Assembly (NCBI RefSeq): GCF_001552615.1
Contig: NZ_BCRN01000003.1
Location: 62,001-126,000, forward strand
Source: Millisia brevis NBRC 105863
Lineage (GTDB): Bacteria > Actinomycetota > Actinomycetes > Mycobacteriales > Mycobacteriaceae
Length of the DNA: 64,000 nt
Direction of reading: 5' to 3'
A program made the translations under genes and the position numbers. Positions 45,977 to 54,511 of the stretch are shown here, piece after piece (position 1 is the stretch's first letter; each line of letters opens with the position of its first letter). The notes beneath the pieces were generated by a model. The model had not been told where the DNA came from and did no database searches. It was given only the letters and a program-made list of their open reading frames with translations.

Positions 45977-47404
45977 ATGAACCACACCACGCAGTTCTTC
46001 ATCGGCGGTTCCTGGGTCGACCCGCACGGTTCGCGCACCCTCGACGTCGTCGACCCGGCGACCGAGACGATCGTCGAGACCATCTCCCTCGGCGACGCGG
46101 ACGATGTCGACGCCGCGGTCGCCGCCGCCCGCGCCGCCTTCGCGACCTTCTCCCGCAGCACCCGCGAGGAACGCCTCGCCCTGCTCGACGCGATCCTGGC
46201 CCGCTACGACGAGCGCAGCGAGGATCTCGCCCGCGCGGTCAGCCTCGAGATGGGCGCACCCCTGTCGGTGGCGCGCGGCGGACACGTCTGGCTGGGCCAG
46301 GCCCACCTGCAGGCGGCGCGAACCGCCCTGGCCGACTTCGCGTTCGAGGAATCGATCGGCAGCACCAGCGTCGTGCTCGAGCCGATTGGGGTCTGCGGGC
46401 TGATCACGCCGTGGAACTGGCCGCTCAACCAGATCGGCGCCAAGGTCGCGCCCGCGCTGGCGGTCGGGGCGACGGTGGTGCTCAAGCCCAGCGAGATCGC
46501 GCCGCTGTCGGCGTTGGTGTTCGCGGAGATCCTGCAGGAGGCGGGCGTCCCGGACGGGGTCTTCAACCTGGTCAACGGCGACGGGCCGGGGGTGGGCACC
46601 GCGCTGGCCGCACACCCCGATGTGGACATGATCTCGTTCACCGGCTCCACCCGCGCGGGCATCGAGGTCGCCCGCAACGCCGCCCCGACCGTCAAGCGGG
46701 TCACCCAGGAACTCGGCGGCAAGTCGGCCAATATCGTGCTCGACGACGCCGACCTGGCCGCGGTGATCCGGCGGGAGGTCGCCGGCATGTGCGTCAACTC
46801 CGGCCAGTCCTGCAATGCGCTGGCGCGCATCCTGATTCCCCGCGACCGGCTGGCCGATGCGGTCGAGATCGCCCGGGACACCATCGAGGCGCTGGTCGTC
46901 GGCGACCCGGCCGACCCGACGACCGACGTCGGCCCGGTCGCCTCGCAGGCCCAATTCGACAAGGTGCAGCGGCTGATCGCCTCCGGGATCGAGGAGGGCG
47001 CGACCGTCGTCGCCGGCGGTGTCGGTCGGCCGGACGGTCTGGACAAGGGCTACTACGTGCAGCCGACCGTCTTCGCGGACGTCACCCCGCAGATGACCGT
47101 CGCCCGCGAGGAGATCTTCGGGCCGGTGATGACGCTGCAGGCGTACGGCGACATCGACGAGGCGGTCGCGATCGCCAACGACAGCGAGTACGGCCTGGCC
47201 GGTGGGGTGTCGTCCGCCTCGCACGAGCGGGCGCTGGCGGTCGCGCGCCGGATGCGCACCGGGATGGTGCACCTCAACGGCACCGGTCTCGATCCCGATG
47301 CCCCGTTCGGCGGGTACAAGCAGTCCGGCAACGGCCGCGAATTCGGCGGCCACGGTTTTCGCGAGTACCTCGAGATCAAGTCGATCTTCGGCGCGAACGT
47401 CTGA
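45977..47404 (+). CDS. Aldehyde dehydrogenase
   Basis: 475 residues, ATG after GAAAGGA. NAD(P)-dependent ALDH: GLITPWNWPLNQIGAK, TGSTRAGIEVA, general-base Glu in TQELGGKSANIVL and catalytic Cys in CVNSGQSCNALARIL, followed by EEIFGPVM and GGYKQSGNGREFG. Oxidises an aldehyde to an acid; the substrate is not evident. It may use the NAD pool made by this operon or oxidise a product of the LacI-controlled pathway. 88 bp after prs. Confidence 0.93.
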   Translation: MNHTTQFFIGGSWVDPHGSRTLDVVDPATETIVETISLGDADDVDAAVAAARAAFATFSRSTREERLALLDAILARYDERSEDLARAVSLEMGAPLSVARGGHVWLGQAHLQAARTALADFAFEESIGSTSVVLEPIGVCGLITPWNWPLNQIGAKVAPALAVGATVVLKPSEIAPLSALVFAEILQEAGVPDGVFNLVNGDGPGVGTALAAHPDVDMISFTGSTRAGIEVARNAAPTVKRVTQELGGKSANIVLDDADLAAVIRREVAGMCVNSGQSCNALARILIPRDRLADAVEIARDTIEALVVGDPADPTTDVGPVASQAQFDKVQRLIASGIEEGATVVAGGVGRPDGLDKGYYVQPTVFADVTPQMTVAREEIFGPVMTLQAYGDIDEAVAIANDSEYGLAGGVSSASHERALAVARRMRTGMVHLNGTGLDPDAPFGGYKQSGNGREFGGHGFREYLEIKSIFGANV

Positions 47405-47471
47405 GCCGGGCGGCGCCCGATCGGCTCGGCGACCCGATCGGGCGTCGGACCACCCGAGTAGGTTCGAACGT

Positions 47472-49580
47472 GTGACCGAGTCGATCGCGCCGCCCCGTGA
47501 CCGTGCCGAGGAATTGCTGCGCGAGTTGGCCGGCCCCGCCGCGCGCCTGCGCGAGGATCAGTGGACGGCGATCGAGGCATTGGTGGTCGAACGGCGACGG
47601 GTGCTGGTGGTGCAGCGCACCGGCTGGGGCAAGTCGGCGGTCTACTTCATCTCCGCGATGCTGCTGCGCGAACAGGGCGCCGGGCCGACGGTGATCATCT
47701 CGCCGCTGCTGGCGTTGATGCGCAACCAGGTCGCCGCCGCCGAACGGGCCGGGGTGCGGGCGGTGACGCTGAACTCGACCAATGTCACCGAGTGGGCGTC
47801 GATCCACGCGGACATCGCCGCCGGCGTGGTCGACGTGCTGCTGGTCAGCCCGGAGCGCCTCAACAACCCGGACTTCCGCGATCAGGTGCTGCCCGAGCTC
47901 GCCCGCGACGCCGGCATGGTCGTGATCGACGAGGCGCACTGCGTCTCCGACTGGGGTCACGATTTCCGGCCGGACTATCGCCGCATCCGCACGCTGATCG
48001 CGGAGCTGAGCACCGATATCCCGGTGCTGGCCACCACCGCCACCGCCAACGACCGGGTGGTCGCCGACGTGCGCGAGCAGCTCGCCGGCAGCGACGAGCC
48101 GACCGTGCTGCGCGGCGGGCTCGATCGCGAATCGCTGCATCTGTCGGTGGTGCGGATCGTCGACCCGGTGGCCCGGATCGCCTGGCTGGCCGACTATCTC
48201 GAGCGGGTCGAGGGCTCGGGCATCGTCTACGCGCTGACGGTCGCCGCCGCCCACGACGTCGCCGAGGCCCTGCGGGAGCGCGGGCTCGACGTATTGGCCT
48301 ATACCGGCCGCACCGAGGCCGCCGAACGCGAGAGCGCCGAGGCGGACCTGCTGGCCAACCGGGTCAAGGCCCTGGTGGCGACCTCCGCGCTCGGCATGGG
48401 ATTCGACAAGCCGGATCTGGCGTTTGTCGTCCACCTCGGGGCGCCGTCCTCGCCGATCGCCTACTACCAGCAGATCGGCCGCGCCGGCCGCGCGACCGAG
48501 CGCGCGGAGGTCGCCCTGCTGCCCGGCGCCGAGGACGAGGCGATCTGGCGGTACTTCGCGTCGGTGGCCTTCCCCCGCGAGCAGGTGGTGCGCCGGGTGC
48601 TCGACGCGCTCGACACCGAGGCGCCGCGCTCGACGGCGGCGATCGAACCGCTGGTCGACCTGAACCGCACCCGCCTGGAGATGGTGCTCAAGGTGCTCGA
48701 TGTCGACGGGGCGGTCCGCCGGGTCCGCGGCGGCTGGCTGGCGACCGGTATGCCGTGGGAGTACGACACCCGCCGCTACGAGGGGTTGGCCGACGCCCGC
48801 CGCGCCGAGGAACAGGCGATGCGGCTCTACCAGGAGCTCGGCGCCTGCCGGATGGCGTTCCTGCGCCGCCAACTCGACGACCCGACCCTGCCCGACGATG
48901 CGGCCGCGGCGGCCTGCGGGCGCTGCGATGTGTGCACCGGTACGACCACGACGATCGCGGTTTCCGACGACGCGGTGGCCCGTGCCCGCGCGATCCTCGA
49001 CCGGCCCGGTGTCGAGCTGGCGCCGCGCCGGCAGTGGCCGACCGGCCTGCGCACCATCGGGGTCGACCTGGCCGGGAAGATCCCGGACGGTCCGGACGCC
49101 GGCCGCGCGATCGGCCGGTTGACCGATCCGGTGTGGGGAGCTCGGCTGCGCGCCGCCCTCGACGGCCCGGACGCGCCGCCGGACGATCAGCTCGTGCAGG
49201 CGGCGATTCGGGTGCTGGCCGCCTGGAACTGGGACACCCGGCCGACCGCGGTGCTGGCGATCGACAACCCGGATCGCCCGCTGCTGGTGCGCGGGCTCGC
49301 GGAGGCGTTGGCCCGGGTGGGGCGGTTGGAGCTGCTCGAGCCGCTGCATCGACGCTCCGGCACGATCACCGCCGCCAACTCCGCACACCGGGTCGCCGCC
49401 CTGCTCGACGATCTGATCGCCCCCGACCCGATGTCCCATGGCGGGGTGTCCTCCGCCGGCCCGATCCTGATGGTCGACGCGCTGTGGGATACCGGCTGGA
49501 CCGCCACGGTCGCCGGTCGCCTCCTGCGCCGGGCCGGCGCCCCCGCGGTGCTGCCGCTGGCGATCGCCGCCGCGGGCTGA
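47472..49580 (+). CDS. RecQ-type DNA helicase fused to a phosphoribosyltransferase-like domain
   Basis: 702 residues from GTG 47472. RecQ helicase core: LREDQWTAIEALV, Walker A QRTGWGKSAV (~48), DEAHCVSDWGHDFRPDYRR (~152), ATSALGMGFDKPDLAFVVH, QQIGRAGRATER. A zinc-binding Cys cluster follows (CGRCDVC, ~482). The C-terminal ~130 residues are not HRDC: they read PRPLLVRGLAEALA and GPILMVDALWDTGWTATVAG, the shape of a PRPP-binding loop in a ComF-like phosphoribosyltransferase, but acidic residues are altered. This RecQ-PRTase arrangement occurs in actinobacteria; its role is unknown. Confidence 0.85.
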   Translation: MTESIAPPRDRAEELLRELAGPAARLREDQWTAIEALVVERRRVLVVQRTGWGKSAVYFISAMLLREQGAGPTVIISPLLALMRNQVAAAERAGVRAVTLNSTNVTEWASIHADIAAGVVDVLLVSPERLNNPDFRDQVLPELARDAGMVVIDEAHCVSDWGHDFRPDYRRIRTLIAELSTDIPVLATTATANDRVVADVREQLAGSDEPTVLRGGLDRESLHLSVVRIVDPVARIAWLADYLERVEGSGIVYALTVAAAHDVAEALRERGLDVLAYTGRTEAAERESAEADLLANRVKALVATSALGMGFDKPDLAFVVHLGAPSSPIAYYQQIGRAGRATERAEVALLPGAEDEAIWRYFASVAFPREQVVRRVLDALDTEAPRSTAAIEPLVDLNRTRLEMVLKVLDVDGAVRRVRGGWLATGMPWEYDTRRYEGLADARRAEEQAMRLYQELGACRMAFLRRQLDDPTLPDDAAAAACGRCDVCTGTTTTIAVSDDAVARARAILDRPGVELAPRRQWPTGLRTIGVDLAGKIPDGPDAGRAIGRLTDPVWGARLRAALDGPDAPPDDQLVQAAIRVLAAWNWDTRPTAVLAIDNPDRPLLVRGLAEALARVGRLELLEPLHRRSGTITAANSAHRVAALLDDLIAPDPMSHGGVSSAGPILMVDALWDTGWTATVAGRLLRRAGAPAVLPLAIAAAG

Positions 49581-49672
49581 GGTCGAACGGGTGTAGACCG
49601 GAATCAGGCGCGGCAACGGTCTCGCCGCCCGCGGCCCGGGTGCACGGGCGTGAAGCACGCGATGGGAGTGAC

Positions 49673-49969
49673 ATGTCCCTGAATGCGACACAACGACGCG
49701 TAACCGGTGACCAGTTGCGCGCGAATATGGAGCTGTCCGGTATCGGGATCGACGATCTGGCCGTGCGGCTGAACCTGCCGCCCGCCGAGATCCGCTCGGC
49801 CCTGGCGGTCGCGCCGGGCACCGACCCCGCCCTGGTCTGGCGTCTGCGCGATGTGCTCGAGTCCGCGGCCCGCGCCGCCGGCGCCGAACCGGTCGCCTAT
49901 ACCTATCTGCCCGAATCGATGCGCGCCGCCGCCCGCGGCTGGTACGGCGTCGGCGATCACCGCTTCTGA
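49673..49969 (+). CDS. DUF2316 family small HTH protein
   Basis: 98 residues. MSLNATQRRVTGDQLRANMELSG then a helix-turn-helix-like GIDDLAVRLNLPPAEIRSAL and the C-terminal RGWYGVGDHRF. This matches DUF2316, small putative DNA-binding proteins often beside MarR-type or reductase genes. No known function. 92 bp after the RecQ fusion on the same strand, with GGGAGT before the ATG. Confidence 0.75.
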   Translation: MSLNATQRRVTGDQLRANMELSGIGIDDLAVRLNLPPAEIRSALAVAPGTDPALVWRLRDVLESAARAAGAEPVAYTYLPESMRAAARGWYGVGDHRF

Positions 49970-50053
49970 CCGGCCGAACCGTCGATAACGAGCACGACAT
50001 CGACGTATAACGATCTCCCTACGCACCACCCGGGCGGTTCTAGAATCGCCGGT

Positions 50054-50677
50054 ATGGACGTTTGGGTGTGGCCTGCGCTGCTCGGCCTCGGACTGGCCGC
50101 GGCGACCGGACTGCGCACTTTCCTGCCGCTGCTGATGCTCAGTGCCGCCGCGCACTTCGAGCTGCTCGGCACGGTTCTGAACGAATCGTTCGCCTGGGTG
50201 GGATCGACCGGCGCCCTGGTGGCGCTGTCGGTGGCCACCGTCGTGGAATTGGCCGCCGACAAGATCCCCGTCGTCGACAACTTCCTGTCGACCGCGGGCA
50301 CGGTGACCAAGCCGATCGCGGCGATGGTCGCTGCCGGCTCGGTGTTCAGCTCGGTCGATCCGTCGACCGCGGCGATCGCGGGACTGGTGGTCGGCGCGCC
50401 GACCGCGCTGGCCTTCGGCGGCGCCCAGGCGGGAACCCGGGCGGTCAGTACGGCGACCACCGGCGGACTGGGCAACCCGGTGGTGTCGACCATCGAGGAC
50501 ATCGCCTCGTTCGTGATGACCCTGATCGCCTTCCTCGCCCCGATCCTGGTGCCGATCATCGTGGGCATCGGCGGCTGGTTCGCGTGGAAGGGCTTCCGCC
50601 GGGTGCGCGCGGCCCGCCGCGGTACACCGGCCACCCCCGCACCGATATCGGGCTATCCGCCGTCCGCGGCGGCCTGA
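50054..50677 (+). CDS. DUF4126 family membrane protein
   Basis: 207 residues with five hydrophobic segments. DVWVWPALLGLGLAAATGLRTFLPLLML at the start (quoted in part; the LGLGLAAATGLRTFLP stretch is diagnostic), VELAADKIPVVDN and PTALAFGGAQAGTRAVST are the conserved DUF4126 parts. Function unknown. Its last 25 bp overlap the 3' end of the convergent MerR gene, so both are read through the same sequence. Confidence 0.85.
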   Translation: MDVWVWPALLGLGLAAATGLRTFLPLLMLSAAAHFELLGTVLNESFAWVGSTGALVALSVATVVELAADKIPVVDNFLSTAGTVTKPIAAMVAAGSVFSSVDPSTAAIAGLVVGAPTALAFGGAQAGTRAVSTATTGGLGNPVVSTIEDIASFVMTLIAFLAPILVPIIVGIGGWFAWKGFRRVRAARRGTPATPAPISGYPPSAAA

Positions 50678-51363
50678 TCCGCCGGCAGGTTCGGCGTATC
50701 GCACGGCTCGGGCGGCGCGATGAGTTCGCGGCGGGAGACCACCTCGTGCGCCATCCCGCGCAACCCCGCCAATAGCGAGTCGCCCAGTACGGTCCAGATC
50801 ACGGCCACCTCGATGATCCGGTCGTTCTCCGCGATATCGCGCAACCCGGCCAGATCGGCGCCCGCGACCACCTCCGCCGCGCGCGCGTAGGCGTCGAGCA
50901 GCGGCTCGGACAGACCCGGATCGGCGCCGACGGCCAGGATCCGCGCGAGCGTCGCCTCGACCAGCGACCGCGACGGATTCTGCGGGGACGCGCCCTTCCA
51001 GCCGCGCTCGGCGACCACGTCGTCGACCATCCGCCGTGCTTCGGCCCGCAGATGATCGTCGGGCGCGCTCTCGGGAACGTCGATGATCGCGGACTGCATC
51101 GTGCGCAGGGTGTCGAACAGTTCCGTCTCCGGGTTGTCCAGGCTGGCCGCGATCGCGCGGATCGACGCCAGGGGCAGACCGGCGATCTCCCGCAGAGCCC
51201 GGATCAGCGTGAGCCGCTGCAGATGATGATCGTCGTAGAACGCCTGGTTGGGGCTGGTATGTCGGCCCGCGGGCAGCACACCCTCGCGCAGATAGAGCTT
51301 GATCGACGCCACACTCACGCCGGACTTGCTGCTCAGTTCCGCCATGCGCATCGCCGCAGCCAT
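50653..51363 (-). CDS. MerR-family transcriptional regulator
   Basis: 236 residues from ATG 51363 after GAAGGTGG. Winged HTH: RMAELSSKSGVSVASIKLYL then the SPNQAFYDDHHLQRLTLIRAL segment, and a dimerisation helix EIAGLPLASIRAIAASLDN. The effector domain has no Cys pair, so it is not a metal sensor of classical MerR type. Divergent from a membrane-protein pair across 74 bp that contain an 11-bp-arm inverted repeat with MerR-like spacing, so it probably controls that pair and itself. Confidence 0.85.
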   Translation of the reverse strand: MAAAMRMAELSSKSGVSVASIKLYLREGVLPAGRHTSPNQAFYDDHHLQRLTLIRALREIAGLPLASIRAIAASLDNPETELFDTLRTMQSAIIDVPESAPDDHLRAEARRMVDDVVAERGWKGASPQNPSRSLVEATLARILAVGADPGLSEPLLDAYARAAEVVAGADLAGLRDIAENDRIIEVAVIWTVLGDSLLAGLRGMAHEVVSRRELIAPPEPCDTPNLPADQAAADGG

Positions 51364-51389
51364 TGCCACCACCTTCGGTCGGTCCTAAC

Positions 51390-51417
51390 ATGGATACCGG
51401 AACTATCCGATATCCAT
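51390..51417. promoter_or_regulatory. Probable MerR operator
   Basis: ATGGATACCGG (51390-51400) and CCGATATCCAT (51407-51417) are inverted copies with one mismatch and 6 bp between, in the 74-bp divergent gap. This fits a MerR dimer site placed over a promoter. Confidence 0.6.
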
Positions 51418-51437
51418 CAACCCCCCGGAGTCGCAGT

Positions 51438-52433
51438 ATGGCACGGTTGAGATCGCTGTTCCTGCAGATGTGGCACGCCCACCGCCCGCTGGCGATCTTC
51501 GCCGTGGGAAACCTCGCCCTCGCGGTCTTCGCCCTGGTGGCGATGGCGGTCGATCCCCGGGTCCTCGGCGGCATGCCGATCTGGACCAAGCCCTTCAAGT
51601 TCGCCGTGTCGTTCCTGCTCTACACCGTGATGTGGATGTGGCTGATCTCCCGCGCCCGCGGCTGGACCCCGGCCAATCGGTGGATGGGAACGGTGGTCGC
51701 CATCGCCGGTGTCGGCGAGTTGGTGGCGATCGTGCTGCAGGTGATCCGCGGCCGGCACAGCCACTTCAACATCATGACCACGTTCGACGGCCTGGTCTGG
51801 TCGTTCATGGCGGTCATGATCATCGTGTTGTTCCTGGCCAATCTGGTGTGGTCGGTCCTGCTGTGGCGCGATCGGGGCGACGACCGGTCGATCACGCTCG
51901 CGATCCGCTTCGGCATCGTCATCTCGATCATCGGGCTCGCCCTCGGCGGCACGATGGTCTCGCCGCGCGGTGACCAGCTCGCCGCCGAGGAGCAGGGACT
52001 GCCGACGATGAGCGGCGCCCATGCGGTCGGCGTGCCCGACGGCGGACCGGGTATCCCGGTCTTCGGGTGGAGCACCGAGGGCGGCGACCTGCGTATCGGA
52101 CACTTCGTCGGCATGCACGCGCTCCAACTGCTTCCGTTGTTCGCCCTCGCCCTGCTCCTGCTGGTCCCCCGCCTGCCCGTGCTGCGCGACGAGACCGCCC
52201 GGACGCGCCTGGTGGTCGTCGCCGGTTCCACCTACGCGGCGCTGCTGACCCTGGTGGTCTGGCAGGCGTTGCGCGGGCAGTCGATCGTCGCGCCGGACGC
52301 GCTCACCCTCGGCGTCCTCGGCGCGATCCTCGCGGCCACGGCGCTCGCCGCCGCCGCGATCCTGACCCGCGCCCCCGACATCAGCTCGCACGACGACGAC
52401 TCCCACGATCAGAAGGCGGTGCCGACGGCATGA
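51438..52433 (+). CDS. Multi-pass membrane protein, unknown
   Basis: 331 residues, about eight hydrophobic helices (for example LAIFAVGNLALAVFALVAMA, FDGLVWSFMAVMIIVLFLA and IRFGIVISIIGLALGGTM). The conserved-looking loops PIWTKPFKFAVSF and GRHSHFNIMTTFDGLVW carry the family's His/Asn pattern, and the tail is Asp/His-rich (SSHDDDSHDQKA), a possible metal-binding end. I recognise no named family. Its stop overlaps the ABA4-like gene start and the MerR gene diverges from it. Confidence 0.75.
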   Translation: MARLRSLFLQMWHAHRPLAIFAVGNLALAVFALVAMAVDPRVLGGMPIWTKPFKFAVSFLLYTVMWMWLISRARGWTPANRWMGTVVAIAGVGELVAIVLQVIRGRHSHFNIMTTFDGLVWSFMAVMIIVLFLANLVWSVLLWRDRGDDRSITLAIRFGIVISIIGLALGGTMVSPRGDQLAAEEQGLPTMSGAHAVGVPDGGPGIPVFGWSTEGGDLRIGHFVGMHALQLLPLFALALLLLVPRLPVLRDETARTRLVVVAGSTYAALLTLVVWQALRGQSIVAPDALTLGVLGAILAATALAAAAILTRAPDISSHDDDSHDQKAVPTA

Positions 52434-52891
52434 ACGAGTTCCTCTTCCAACTGTCCTTCTACGTGGCCGTGCCGTTCTGGCTGCTGATGATCCTGACGCC
52501 GACCACCGGCATCACCCGCCGGATCATCGCCTCGCCGCTGATCGTGCTGCCGACGGTGATCGTCTGCCTGATCCTGATCGTGCCGATCCTCGGGGACTTC
52601 ACCCGACTCGTGGTCAATCCGGACCTCGCCGCGCTACAGGAGTACGTCACCTCGCCGCAGGCGTTGGCGGGCCTGTGGGCGCAGATCATCGCCTGGGACC
52701 TGCTGGTCGGTCGGTGGCTCTTCCTCGATGCCCGCATGCGCGGCGTTCCGGTGTGGATCTCGAGCCCGGTACTGGTGTTGACCGTGCTGTTCTCGCCGGT
52801 GATCGTGCCGATCTATCTGCTGGCGATCCGCCCCTTCCACCAGCCGACCACACCGGCGCCCACCGAGGAGCACGTGCCGGCCGGCATGTAG
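52430..52891 (+). CDS. ABA4-like (DUF4281) membrane protein
   Basis: 153 residues, four helices, starting inside the previous stop (ATGA). WAQIIAWDLLVGRWLFLDAR and the phrase MRGVPVWISSPVLVLTVLFSP match the ABA4-like family, named for the plant neoxanthin-synthesis protein but of unknown function in bacteria. Second of two membrane genes under the MerR regulator. Confidence 0.8.
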   Translation: MNEFLFQLSFYVAVPFWLLMILTPTTGITRRIIASPLIVLPTVIVCLILIVPILGDFTRLVVNPDLAALQEYVTSPQALAGLWAQIIAWDLLVGRWLFLDARMRGVPVWISSPVLVLTVLFSPVIVPIYLLAIRPFHQPTTPAPTEEHVPAGM

Positions 52892-52964
52892 TGGGCCGTC
52901 CGCGCGCACCGCGGTTAGTCTGGAAGGGAATCACTACCCATCCAAAGGGAGGGGGCGGGCGCCC

Positions 52965-53870
52965 GTGGCCCCCGGCTCCACGAACACCACCACCATCACC
53001 GCGTCGCCCACCACCGCCGATGGCGATGTACCCCGCAGCGATTCGATCGTCGGGCTGCGCGATGCGCTGGCCGCCGGATCGGTCGCCGTGTTGACCGGCG
53101 CGGGCATGTCCACCGAGTCCGGCATCCCCGACTATCGCGGACCGGACTCGCCGCCGCGCACACCGATGACCTATCAGCAGTTCATCTCCGATCCGGCCTT
53201 CCGGCGGCACTACTGGGCCCGCAATCACGTCGGCTGGCGGTTCCTCGATTCCGCCCGCCCGAACGACGGGCATCGCGCGGTCGCCGATCTGGAGCGAGCC
53301 GGTCGGATCACCGGCGTGATCACCCAGAACGTCGACATGCTGCACACCAAGGCGGGCAGCCGCGCGGTGATCGACCTGCACGGCGTCTACGGGCGGGTCC
53401 GCTGCCTGAGCTGCGACACCTTGATGTCGCGCCATCACCTCGACGAGATCCTCGAAGAGCTCAACCCCGGATTCGCGGAGCACTATCGCGACCCCGGGAT
53501 GGTCGAGTTGGCACCCGACGCCGATGCGGTGATCACCGATACCTCGCACTTCAGCATGATCGACTGTCCGCGCTGCGGTGGCATCCTCAAACCCGACATC
53601 GTCTACTTCGGCGAGAGCGTCCCGGCCGAGCGGGTCGCCCGCTGCTTCGATCTGATCGACCGCTCGACCAGCGTCGTGGTGCTCGGGTCGTCGTTGACCG
53701 TGATGTCGGGGCTGCGCTTTGTGCGCCACGCCTTCCGGCAGGGCAAGCCGATCCACATCGTCAATCGGGGCGCGACCCGCGCGGACGATATCGCCACCAC
53801 CCGGATCAACGCCGGGTGCTCGGATGTGCTGCTGACGGTGAGCACCGCATTGCGCTACGGCGCAGCCTGA
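52965..53870 (+). CDS. NAD-dependent protein deacylase, class II sirtuin
   Basis: 301 residues from GTG 52965 behind AAGGGAGGGGG. Sirtuin core: VLTGAGMSTESGIPDYRGP (~43), GVITQNVDMLH, catalytic His in DLHGVYGRV (~139), a zinc site of two CxxC pairs (CLSC and CPRC), and VLGSSLTVMSGL. The STESGIPDYRG form is that of class II (SIRT4-like) enzymes. Uses NAD and releases nicotinamide, the NadV substrate made about 8 kb upstream. Target proteins cannot be named. Confidence 0.95.
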   Translation: MAPGSTNTTTITASPTTADGDVPRSDSIVGLRDALAAGSVAVLTGAGMSTESGIPDYRGPDSPPRTPMTYQQFISDPAFRRHYWARNHVGWRFLDSARPNDGHRAVADLERAGRITGVITQNVDMLHTKAGSRAVIDLHGVYGRVRCLSCDTLMSRHHLDEILEELNPGFAEHYRDPGMVELAPDADAVITDTSHFSMIDCPRCGGILKPDIVYFGESVPAERVARCFDLIDRSTSVVVLGSSLTVMSGLRFVRHAFRQGKPIHIVNRGATRADDIATTRINAGCSDVLLTVSTALRYGAA

Positions 53871-53932
53871 TCCGGCCGCGCGGGCGGCGGCGCCGTCGAG
53901 GCGGCCAAGCCGGGAGCGACATCGAAAATGCG

Positions 53933-53968
53933 AGTGGGCCATCCACCCGGACGGGTGAATGGCCCACT
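53933..53968 (+). terminator. Hairpin after the sirtuin gene
   Basis: AGTGGGCCATCCACCC (53933-53948) and GGGTGAATGGCCCACT (53953-53968) pair along 16 bases with one G-T wobble around a 4-base loop. It follows the sirtuin stop by 62 bp and precedes the convergent secreted-peptide gene end at 54035. Confidence 0.6.
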
Positions 53969-54034
53969 GTCACGAAAGCTCGGCGCGTCGTCGAAGGTGT
54001 CGCCACCGACGCGCCGACACCCCGATCGCCGAAA

Positions 54035-54226
54035 TCAGGCGGGCTCGTTGCCGTCCGGGATCGTGCTGGAGCCGGTGCTGAGCAGCTGCAGCAGCTCGGT
54101 GATGTCGAACCCGCTCGACCCGCTCGAGCCGGCACCGGCGACGGCGCCGGCCACTGCGGGTGAACCGATGGCAGCGGCCGCGGCGATGATCGCGACGGCC
54201 ACATAACGACGGGTACGCATGCGCAT
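54035..54226 (-). CDS. Small secreted protein
   Basis: 63 residues from ATG 54226 (ATG 54220 possible), with GAGAGG upstream. MRMRTRRYVAVAIIAAAAAI is a clear signal peptide, with probable cleavage after the AGAVAGA region, leaving about 30 residues: SSGSSGFDITELLQLLSTGSS. Too short for any domain; similar small exported proteins of unknown role occur in Mycobacteriales. It runs opposite to the sirtuin. Confidence 0.65.
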   Translation of the reverse strand: MRMRTRRYVAVAIIAAAAAIGSPAVAGAVAGAGSSGSSGFDITELLQLLSTGSSTIPDGNEPA

Positions 54227-54511
54227 GAAGAAGCCCTCTCCAGTGATCCCCGACCCACCTGACCATGCGGATACTGCGCGGTTTGTCCGAATCTGTCAAC
54301 AACGATGTTCGGAAACCCTACGACGGCCCCAGCCCGAAAGGACTGCACCTACCGTCGTCGCCATAGGCGTGTTTCGGGCGCCGATCCCGATACCGCCGGG
54401 AGTACCAACAGCCAACCGCGCCAGGGCGATACGGAATCGGGTCGCCGACTTCGCTCCTGTGAGTCTTGTCACGTCGAACCGGAGTGAACTCCCGTTGAAA
54501 TGACCATGACG
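54227..54511. other. 285-bp gap with no accepted gene
   Basis: Between the secreted-peptide start and the proB stop. I see only short frames without convincing starts or codon bias. It probably carries the peptide's promoter and the proB 3' end. Confidence 0.5.

Noticed and set aside
47376-50000. Minus-strand 874-codon frame opposite the RecQ fusion
   Set aside because: Gln/Arg/Gly-rich with no motif; RecQ motifs are complete on the other strand.
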